Source of the DNA: Euleptes europaea
Lineage: Eukaryota; Chordata; Lepidosauria; Squamata; Sphaerodactylidae
Assembly: GCF_029931775.1 (NCBI RefSeq)
Contig: NC_079318.1
Span: 33,804,159 to 33,868,158 of the forward strand
Reading direction: 5' to 3'
DNA length: 64,000 nt
In this document: in pieces, positions 56,450 to 64,000 of the stretch
Layout of the letters: every line of letters begins with the position of its first letter
Position numbering within the stretch: the stretch's first letter is position 1
Program-made: the position numbers and the translations under genes
Notes under the pieces: generated by a model
The model's input: only the letters and a program-made list of their open reading frames with translations
Told to the model about the DNA's origin: nothing
Database searches by the model: none

Positions 56450-57600
56450 CTGGAATGCCCTCTGTGATGAGTGACACCCAGGAATCCCAGAAGCCTCAGA
56501 TATGGAGAGGAAGGAGGTTGTGCCACCTGGTTCCTTCATTCTCCTCTTCCTGACTCAGACACTGTCTTTCCCCCATTGGTATTCCGCCCGATCACTCACC
56601 CTCCTATCAAGCCCTGGATGTGCCAACCCCAGCTGGCCCTGATCAGGCATTGCCAGCCTTTCCGGTTGCCCCCGCCCATTCCCCCAGCTGTGGACCATTT
56701 GTGCCCGCCCTGCTGGGGCTTGCAAGACTGCTGCAGAGACACCACACCTGGGATGCCTTCCATTGTCTCACCCTCCAGCAGGCTCTGGATCTTCCTCCTG
56801 CGTCTGCCGGCCTACCTGCTCCATCGGCCGGCTGGGGCTAATGATGTCACTTTGGAGCCAGCATCATCCTGCTGCAGCCTCTGTGGAGTGCTGTCGGCCC
56901 CCCAGCTTTGCTCCTGGCCCCAGGTACGGCTTGTTTGCTTTGCATTGGGATGGCTCTGCGGCCCTCGAGCCTGGCCAAAGTCCGGAGAAGGCAGAGGTGG
57001 GCCCAGTGTTGTTGCTTCCTACCCCGTCAACTCTGGACACAAGTGAAGAATTTAAAGTTATTCACAGAGGTCTACCGGCTTATTAGATGTCTTGGTATCT
57101 TGCAAAGAGAAAACAGAATTATCCATCAGCTTTTTGGGAATGCTCTTGTCATGTGCTTATTTCATACGAATGGCAATGGTCTTCGGGACCCACTGAGCTG
57201 CAACCATGTGATAGGAAGTTCCATGACATCAGAACCATGTGACAAGGAGACAAGGAGCCAAAACTACAAGCTCACCTGTGTCAAGGCTAGGACCATGGCA
57301 ACAGACCAAGAGAGCCAAAGGACCGGAAACACAGACTGACACCATGAAATGGACCATAGTGAGGAATTGTGAAGGAGCAGAATCATCTTCAAAGCTGACT
57401 GACTTCACCTTGCTATTTTGTTGCTCCTCTCTGCATGCGTACAAAGACAGACAAGAGATATGGCACACTTGCTCTCTATACATATACATTTGCAGCAGGG
57501 TTCTTTCAAATATCACCCCCCCCCCCAAAAAAAATAGTGGCTCTGTGGGGGCTCATAACCCAGCAGCTCGGGTGCCACAGCCAACATGAGGGTCCTGACC
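56450..57600. other. GC-richer intergenic stretch, unassigned
   Basis: A plus-strand open frame of 191 codons (56471-57046) is proline- and cysteine-rich and resembles no family I know. Overlapping frames on the same strand are also open, as expected from base composition. I do not call a gene. Confidence 0.3.
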
Positions 57601-57816
57601 CAATGACTGAAGACTACTGCACAGTGACCTAGCCACAGTGATCCATGCAATGGTCACCTCCAGACTACATTATTGTAACTCGCTCTATGTAGGGCTGCCC
57701 TCAAGACTGATTTGGAAACTTCAGCTGGTTCAAAATGCTGCAGTGCAGGTCCTTACCTGGATCCTGCTGAGAGCACATATTAAGCCAGTGCTCCAACAAC
57801 TGCATTGGCTCTGAGT

Positions 57817-58539
57817 TAGGATTGCCAGGTCCCTCTTTGCCATGGGCAGGAGGTTTGGGGGGCAGAGCCTGAGGAGGGCAGGGTTTGGGGAGGAGGGACT
57901 TCAATGCCATAGTGTCCAATTGCCAAAGCGGCCATTTTCTCCAGGTGAACAGATCTCTATCAGCTGGAGATCACTTGTAATAACGGGAGACCTCCAGCCA
58001 CCACCTGGAGGTTGTAATCAAACAAACGGCTTACAAGTGCTTACAGGAGCATGAAATTCAAAATATGGCACCAAATAAATGTTTCCAATATAGGAAAGAG
58101 ACAAAGCAATACTTGCAATTAGAAGAATATAATGAGGATATTGAAAACAGGTACACTTCTAAAGCAACAAATATACAACAATGGGTGAAGTCCCAAAACA
58201 AACACAGTTGTGAAAATATGCCGGCGTAAACGCTCAGTTCATATCAGTTCATTGTCTATAATGTTCATAAATATATCACATAGCAACGGAAACCAGACGT
58301 AAAGCCCAGACATAAAGCAATGGAGATCCGGTAAGCTTCCATTTCGTGTAGACTTTCTCAAGCCTTCAATCTTTCCGTGCAAAATTCATTCAAAATTTAA
58401 AGGAATGTACCTTTCCTGTATCTTGGGACGGCAAAAGTATTCTTCTAATTGCAAGTATTGCTTTGTCTCTTTCCTATATTGGAAACATTTATTTGGTGCC
58501 ATATTTTGAATTCCAACCACCTGGAGGTTGGCAACCCTA
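57817..58539 (-). mobile_element. hAT-type MITE, itself split by a 500-bp insertion
   Basis: Reverse orientation TAGG(A/G)TTGCC family copy whose right end (GGCAACCCTA) is displaced by the element at 58017-58516. The flanking octamers CTCTGAGT and CTCCAGGT are only partly alike, but the L2 reading frame resumes across the junction. Confidence 0.82.
58017..58516 (-). mobile_element. Element with 75-bp perfect inverted repeat and 14-bp TSD
   Basis: 58055-58129 is the exact reverse complement of 58438-58512. The host MITE sequence CCACCTGGAGGTTG is duplicated at 58003-58016 and 58517-58530. Length, duplication size and an inverted arm near one edge mirror the element at 822-1325, so a PLE-type origin is plausible although the sequence is not shared. 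No coding capacity seen. Confidence 0.75.
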
Positions 58540-59125
58540 CTCCAGGTGGCGAACCGAATCAGGTTCAAGGTGCTGGTTTTGACCTTTAAAGCCCTAAATG
58601 GTCTGGGGCCATCATATCTATGGGGCCGAATCTCCTGTTACGTCCCCAAGAGAGCATTACGCTCTGCAACTAACAACCTACTGGTGATCCCGAGCCCGAA
58701 GAGTGTTCAGCTGTCCTCAACCAGGGCCAGGGCTTTTTCAGGAACTCTCTCTCTAGTGTGACGAGGGCCCTGCAGGATCTAGCACAGTTCCACAGTGCCT
58801 GTAAGACCGAGATGTTCCGCCAGGCCTATGGTTGAGGGCAGCAACAGTATATCTTAGCTGGCCTCCCTTCCCTCTGCTTTCTGTGTTCCATCATATTGAG
58901 ATTAAATGGGGTTCTGATTGCCTTTCCCCAGGCTCGTCATGGACCTGTGGGCTAATATTAGGCGCCAACCGCTTTTATGGTCAGATTTTATGTTTAGAGC
59001 TGTATTGAATTTATTGTATATATCATGTGTTTGTATTGTACTTTAACAAATGTTAGCCACTCTGATCCTGGCCTTGGTCGGGAAGAGAATGGAATAGAAA
59101 TGTTGTTGTTGTTGTTGTTGTTGTT

Positions 59126-60698
59126 TTGCTAATCTATTCTGGAAAGAGGTCATTAAATGTTCATTTGATTTTGCAAGGAGTAGCATTCAGATTTAAATAC
59201 CTTTAACTTTTATTGGCATTCATTGTAGGCCAAATACGCATCCTTTACCTAGAAAAGTATGCAGCAGAGCCAGGTAAGTGGCAAAACCCTGCTGCTTTGC
59301 CTTCACAGATCACTAGTATTAATAGATAGGATTAGCAAATACAAGCAAGCCAGCAAGCTGCAAATCTCCTTCTTGTCTCCTTAGATTTCCCTCTGCTTTG
59401 TCTTTCTCAGAGCTCAGTTCCATAGAATATAGCAAGCAGGGGCCATTTCCCCCCCTGCTTGCTCCAAGCATTTTGGAAACGGGCAAGTTCTGGTTCAGAG
59501 TCTGCTGGAAATGTCTTTCCCATTGTCTCCTCAAGCTCCATGGAGGAACAACAACATTACCTTTCTGACCAGAGAAACTCCCTTCACAGAACAAGGAGAG
59601 ACTGTTATTGGCTTCTATTTGCTTGCTTTGGGTATGTACAGGTTGTGTTTTGGCAGTGCCATCCTAAACTAAGCACAGCTACACCTTTCTAAGTGTTAGA
59701 AGGGTGTAACTTTGCTTAGGATGGTACTATGAATTAAGCACTGCAAAATTAATCATGCATATAATCTTTCACGGGAATTTCTACTGTGTTTATATTATGG
59801 GGCAAGGTGTTATAAATTACAATTCATTTTCCTTATATGTATAAAAATATATGTTTTTTTAAAGACAAACATTTAAGTTCCTGAAAGGGCAAGGATGAGG
59901 AGAGCAAACATATCAATCAAATCACAATTCAGGTAAACTGAAATACCGGCATATAAACTTGTTGGGTTATAGCCATTTCATGGGACTAATTATCTTCGAT
60001 CTAAGTACCTGTAACTAACCATGCTGCACATAATTCATGCTGCTCTTCAGATAAACTAAACTGAAGATTTGTTTGGCAATGCAACTATCTTCTTTATATT
60101 GTATGTACACACATAAAAACCTATATTTAATGTTCCAGAAAGTCCATATGCTGGCTTTAGCTAACTGAAACATGTTTAAATGCTAAAATAATTCCTTTTT
60201 AATAGGTATGCTGCTAGGGGACTAAAAAGAAACACATTTGCACTGTGTAGCAAACTTTATGTAAGTATGAATGCAGGAGGTGGAAGCAAAACAGAATTTT
60301 AACATTGTGCAATAAAAATGTTTGCACTTGATTGCTCTCATTTCAAAAAGTGCACCTTAATATTGCATCTCTGTATGTAATAATCTAAAGAATATTTTTG
60401 ATTCCCACTTTAAGTCACTGTCATAATACAAACTTTGTGTATTTTAGGCACAAGTAGGTATGCTATTTAATACAATCTTATATTCTAATCATGAAGTCGG
60501 CCAAATCTTTGGATACTTAAATCTGGTGAGTGGGGTTGTGAGCGGGCGCGATAGATATTTCTACAAACCTGAAAAGGGCCTTAGGTTTGCAGAAAAATCT
60601 GAAATGTAAAAAAATACATTAGGGTTTTTTAAAAATCCAGAAATTATTAAAGTTGTCATGGATCGAGGGGGAGAACTATCTTTCAGTGAAATTATGTC
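59126..60698. other. Intergenic, nothing firmly recognised
   Basis: AT-rich and apparently unique. A 45-base segment with a TTGTAG acceptor-like end and a GTAAGT donor-like start (59229-59273) is the only exon-like feature. Confidence 0.3.
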
Positions 60699-61041
60699 TG
60701 TCAGAAATTGAGGGCACACAAAGGCCTGGTGAGGTAAAAGGTCAAAACTACAGATTTTATTAATAACAGCAACGTAGGATGAGGATTTGAACAGGTAAAC
60801 TTGGTTTCAGAACGGTAACAGGTTGGTCATAAACCAATAAAGAGTAAGCACTTCACACTTAAGTATATGTATAATAGAGGATTGGTTGTTTTCAGATGGT
60901 AACACTAAATTCACTTCAAAATGCTGGATACTTGTTTTCACTGAGAGGCTTTCTTTAGTTTATCAGTTACTTCACCACTTTAATCCTTAAACTGGACTGG
61001 GTTCACTCTGGACTCTAGAGAATAATTCTCTTCAACCCTTT

Positions 61042-61626
61042 GTGCATGTGTGTGTTAAGTGCCGTCAAGTCGCTTCCGACTCATGGCGACCCTATTGTCA
61101 GGGTTTCAGTACCTCGTAGCATTCCAGTAATATAAACTTCACTCCAGACGTTACAGAGAGTTTAAAGTTTATTTCAGAGAAGCTTACGAGATCAGTATCC
61201 TTGAGAAATCCAACGACAGAATGGCAAGAGAAAGACAGATACAGCATATATAGAACATACAAAGAATTAATTACAAGTAGGCTTTGAAATGCAAAAACAT
61301 CAAGTTTCTTTGAAGCTTCCACAAGGTGTTAGGAATGACACTAGAAAGGTCGACCTCAGATTTACAACGGGAAGGCTTTGAAGTGGAGGTGTTACAGTTC
61401 CCAGTCTCTGTCCCTTTTCCCATGGGAATGGAAGGGGAGGGGAAAGAGCACGGAGCTTACTCATCCCGGGTCCGACTGGGTGCCCTCACTGACACTTATG
61501 AATGAAAGTCCTCCAGAATGTCCTGTCTTTGACAGCCTTGCTCAGATCTTGCAAATTGAAGGCCGTGGCTTCCTTTCTTGAGTCAATCCATCTCTTGTTG
61601 GGTCTTCCTCTTTTCCTGCTGCCCTT
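61042..61626 (-). mobile_element. RTE-BovB LINE 3' end with 11-bp TSD, split by a solo LTR
   Basis: GTGTTAAGTGCCGTCAAGTC and CTTCCGACTCATGGCGACCC form the reversed terminus. After the inserted LTR the LINE continues with TTGAGTCAATCCATCTCTTG. Flanks TTCAACCCTTT are identical at 61031-61041 and 61627-61637. A short, 5'-truncated copy. Confidence 0.88.
61096..61494 (-). mobile_element. Solo LTR fossil inside BovB
   Basis: 399 bp from TGTCAG to CTGACA, flanked by CCTAT and CTTAT, a near-perfect 5-bp duplication of BovB sequence. On the minus strand an AATAAA lies about 75 bp before the end and a TATATA-type box upstream, giving the expected LTR layout. The internal region was lost, presumably by LTR-LTR recombination. 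It is younger than the BovB copy that it interrupts. Confidence 0.75.
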
Positions 61627-62164
61627 TTCAACCCTTTAGGGATCCTCAATACACCTGAGTTGACTTCCTGGTTTTGAGAACTCTCTTTCCTCCAGAGCTA
61701 TCTCCCAATTTCAATACCAAGACACAATCTACACACTCAGAGTTAACGTCCTTATGAGCCAGTTGCTGACCCTGTCTTGGTCAAACAATACAAGTAGTAT
61801 TCCTTTGATTTTAACTCCTGAGGACAAATCCTTCTGAGACAGCCCACAACTCATACTAGCTGCTTAGACCTCTGTCTGTACTGAACTCTGGTGCTGAACT
61901 CTCTCTCTCCCTGAGTTCTGAACATTACCATTTCATTGGCCCCTCCCAGAATTCCTTAGCTGTCAATCAACTGGCTCCTAAGCCAGAACAACTTCTTGGG
62001 TTCTTGCATTCTTCACAGCAGCTTTAAGCAATGGATTTCCTCAGTGGCTGTTGCTAGGCAACCAAAGATTCCAGGCTTCAGTTTCGGTCAGAAAGGGCAG
62101 GGGCAGAGCCCTTTCCAGGCCTATTTTGGCCTTTGAGGGAGGACTCACTGGGGTCTTGCCTGGC

Positions 62165-62378
62165 TAGGGTTACCAGCTCCAGGTTGGGAAATTCCTGGAG
62201 ATTGTGTGATGGAGTCTGAGGAGGGCAGGGTCTGGGAGGAGAGAGGCTTCAGTTCAATATTATGTCATAGAGTCCATACTCCAAAGCAGCCATTTTCTCC
62301 AGAGGGGCAGATCTCTGTTGTTTGGGGTACATTTTTAATTCTGGGGGATCTCACCTGGAGGTTGGCCGAGGCCCGGCA
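62165..62378 (-). mobile_element. MITE of a second TAGGGTT(A/G)CC subfamily
   Basis: TAGGGTTACCAGCTCCAGGT, TTGGGAAATTCCTGGAGAT, then CAGCCATTTTCTCCAGAGG and TCACCTGGAGGTTGGCC. Same general plan as the family at 1419 but a different subterminal sequence. Confidence 0.6.
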
Positions 62379-62465
62379 GCAACCTCTGGGTGACTTGATA
62401 CCTCCTGACTTGCATGATTCAACTAGGCCTGGCTGCCTGCTACTGTTCAGCAGCAGCTACCCTAT

Positions 62466-62680
62466 GAAAGCCAGTGTGGTATAGTGGTTAGAACTTCAGA
62501 GTAGGATCTGGGAGACCCAGGTTTGAATCCCCATCTTGCTGAGGAAGCTCACTGGGTGATTTTGAACCAGACACATACTTTCAGTCTAACCTATCTCACA
62601 GAGTTGTTGTATGGATAAAAAGTTGGAGAGGAGAATAATGTAAGCTGCTTTGGTCCCTGCTATGGAGAAAGACCATAATT
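62466..62680 (+). mobile_element. tRNA-headed SINE (GTGTAGTGGTTA family)
   Basis: GAAAGCCAGTGTGGTATAGT head with a GGTTTGAATCCCC box B and an L2-like 3' end (GTTGTTGTATGGATAAAAAG to GTAAGCTGCTTTGG). Confidence 0.82.
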
Positions 62681-62767
62681 TCCAAGGTAGAGGCTGCAGT
62701 GGGGAGGAGACGAAAACGTAAGACAGAGGGGCAGATAAAGGTAGGTTGGCTGTGGGGTGAGAAGGAG

Positions 62768-63125
62768 ATAGGGTTGCCAACCCCAGTTGGGAAATTCCAG
62801 GAAATTTGAGGGGTGGAGCTTGGGGAGGGTGGGGTTTGAGGAGAAGAGAGACCTCAGAATGGTAAAATGCCATAGACTCCACCTTCCAAAAAAGTCATTG
62901 CCTCCAGGGGAATTAGCGCTTCCAACCTCCAGGTGAGGGCTGGAGATCACTCAGAATTACTACTGACCTCCAGATGACAGTTCCCCTGGAGAAAACGGCT
63001 GCTTTGGAGGGTGGTCTTTATGGTATTATACCCTGCTGAGGTTGCTTCCTTCCCTAAACCTCTCCCTCCCAAGGCTCCACCCCCAAATCTCTAGGAATTT
63101 CCCAACCTGGGGCTGGCAACTCTTA
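62768..63125. mobile_element. Second-subfamily MITE, longer or composite copy
   Basis: Left end TAGGGTTGCCAACCCCAGTT plus GGGAAATTCC. Right end GGAATTTCCCAACCTGGGGC with TGGCAACTC. At 358 bp it is longer than its neighbour and its middle contains the CTCCAGGGG/CCCCTGGAG blocks in both orientations, so two copies may have fused. Confidence 0.6.
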
Positions 63126-63149
63126 AGTGGAACTGATCTCTGTATCAGG

Positions 63150-63342
63150 GAGATCTTGCAGAGCCCGCAAATTCCCCTTGCTCAAGACAGCACATGTACA
63201 GACCCGTCTGCAGTTGGCCAATGCACATCTGAATCACCCAGTTCTCCTCTGGGTCATTCAGATGTGCATTGGCAAACTGCAGACGGGCCTGTACATGTGC
63301 TGTCTTGAGCAAGGGGAACTTGCGGGCTCTGCAAGATCTCAG
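63150..63342. repeat. ~91-bp imperfect palindrome inside the Tc1 relic
   Basis: 63150-63241 is nearly the exact reverse complement of 63252-63342, separated by about 10 bases. Both arms encode the same transposase segment in opposite directions. Confidence 0.88.
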
Positions 63343-63509
63343 TCCTTCACGGCGTAGTGTGTTACCAACTGTTTTCATGGTGACTATGGTCCCAGCTGCC
63401 CTGAGATCATTAACAAGTTCCCCCCATGTAGTTCTGGGCTGCTTCATCACCGTTCTCATGATCATTGCAACTCCACTAGATGAGATCTTGCATGGAGCCC
63501 CAGACCGAG

Positions 63510-63795
63510 GGAGGTTGAGGGTTAGGGTTAGGGTTAGGATCTGGTTGGTTGATGGGGGATCAAATACTTATTTCACTCATTATAATGCACATCAATCTCT
63601 GACTTTTGTCTTCTGGGTTTCTGGGGATTATTCTGTCTCTCACAGCTACAAGGAGGTTGAGGGTTAGGGTTAGGATCTGGCTGGTTGATAGAGGATCAAA
63701 TACTTATTTCCCTCATTATAATCAATCTCTGACTTTTGTCTTCTGGGTTTCTGGGGGTTTTCCTGTTGTTATTCTGTCTCTCACAGCTACAACAA
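63510..63795. repeat. Direct duplication with telomere-like hexamers
   Basis: Two copies of about 145 bp (starting near 63510 and 63655), each opening with GAGGTTGAGGGTTAGGGTTA. The first has three GGGTTA units and the second two. Each continues into the Tc1 subterminal sequence. Confidence 0.85.
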
Positions 63796-63880
63796 ACCTA
63801 CCATTAAAATTATGGACTGGTAATTTCTTCGTCAGAGGGCAAATTTAGCAGGGGATCAAATACTTTTCCCCCTCACTGTA

Positions 63881-64000
63881 TACACTGATGGGATCTGTGC
63901 TGGCAGTGACAGACCAAGAAAGAGATCTTGGGGTGGCATCTAAGTTCAGACTAGAAGATGGTCCTTCAGGTATCCCACTTAGGGCTTTAAAGATCAAGCA
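63881..64000 (+). mobile_element. CR1-like fragment at window edge
   Basis: GACAGACCAAGAAAGAGATC and TTGGGGTGGCATC resemble the CR1 ORF2 segment that encodes NDQERDLGV. The last 60 bases look like a different LINE 3' UTR. Cut by the window end. Confidence 0.4.

Larger units (their letters stand above)
57600..59125 (+). mobile_element. L2-type LINE 3' end, split by a MITE
   Basis: Before the insertion: VIHAMVTSRLHYCNSLYVGL and LQLVQNAAVQ. After it: RFKVLVLTFKALNGLGPSYL and YVPKRALRSATNNLLVIP, both characteristic of the L2 ORF2 C-terminus. The 3' UTR ends in a (GTT)n tail at 59100-59125. The MITE at 57817-58539 interrupts the coding part. Confidence 0.85.
60699..62160 (-). mobile_element. Possible LTR fossil surrounding a BovB insertion
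   Basis: The left edge reads TGTCAGAAATTGAGGGCACA with an AATAAAATCTGTAG-type poly(A) signal on the minus strand about 70 bp inside, as at an LTR's 3' end. The right edge and target duplication are not found. Broken and old if real. A BovB tail (61042-61626) lies in its middle. Confidence 0.35.
63130..63880 (-). mobile_element. Tc1/mariner relic, internally rearranged
   Basis: The right terminus reads GGGGATCAAATACTTTTCCC followed by CCTCACTGTA and TA, the classic fish/amphibian-type Tc1 inverted terminus. Minus-strand translation at 63300-63465 gives [15 protein letters not shown] and [20 protein letters not shown], part of the Tc1 transposase DNA-binding and early catalytic region. The left half is a palindromic duplication (63150-63342) and the right half a direct duplication of about 145 bp. 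The catalytic DDE region is missing, so it is dead. Confidence 0.82.

Noticed and set aside
56471-57046. Plus-strand open frame of 191 codons
   Set aside because: Pro/Cys-rich, no recognised domain, overlapping frames equally open, and no splice or promoter support.

Overview
The window looks like squamate reptile (lizard, possibly gecko-like) nuclear DNA. It carries one vertebrate gene with ordinary introns inside a dense bed of reptile repeats: RTE-BovB, CR1 and L2 LINEs, Penelope-like elements (PLEs), a DIRS-family fossil, 5S-rRNA-headed SINEs, several tRNA-headed SINEs, hAT-type MITEs and a Tc1/mariner relic. The mixture of BovB with 5S-headed SINEs that share its tail is what points to squamates. 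The species assignment is inference.

Positions 1 to about 35,225 hold the complete plus-strand gene FEZ2 (fasciculation and elongation protein zeta-2). Nine coding exons run from an ATG at 60 in a CpG-rich first exon to a TGA at 34,374-34,376, and join without a frame break into 378 codons. The 3' UTR ends near an AATAAA at 35,202. Exon 6 is a 27-codon in-frame cassette with a weak donor site. The introns carry an A-rich minisatellite (481-752), PLE insertions with internal inverted arms and 11-14 bp target duplications, several copies of an 8-bp-TSD MITE, BovB tails and tRNA/5S SINEs.

From 35.2 to 64 kb I see no host gene that I can support. The region is a palimpsest of elements inserted into one another: a CR1 3' end (37.15-38.15 kb); pairs of 5S SINEs; a broken DIRS-like fossil (about 43.1-46.8 kb); a complete 2,104-bp non-autonomous hAT-like element with a perfect 8-bp target duplication (48,076-50,179); a BovB LINE (50.3-54.2 kb) that received a 5S SINE, a second hAT-like element and a PLE with a GIY-YIG domain; a CpG-rich promoter-like block (55.4-56.2 kb, perhaps an LTR); an L2 LINE that received a MITE which in turn received an element with a 75-bp perfect inverted repeat (57.6-59.1 kb); a BovB tail split by a solo LTR (61.0-61.6 kb); and a scrambled Tc1/mariner copy with a long palindrome and telomere-like hexamers (63.1-63.9 kb).

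The functional theme is parasitism between elements. The 5S SINEs end in the same tail as the BovB LINE and make target duplications of the same length, so they probably use its enzymes. The PLE pieces carry hammerhead-ribozyme-like cores. The most distinctive single element is the CpG-rich hAT-like element at 48-50 kb, with clustered TTCGG/CCGAA motifs at its ends and large internal direct and inverted repeats.
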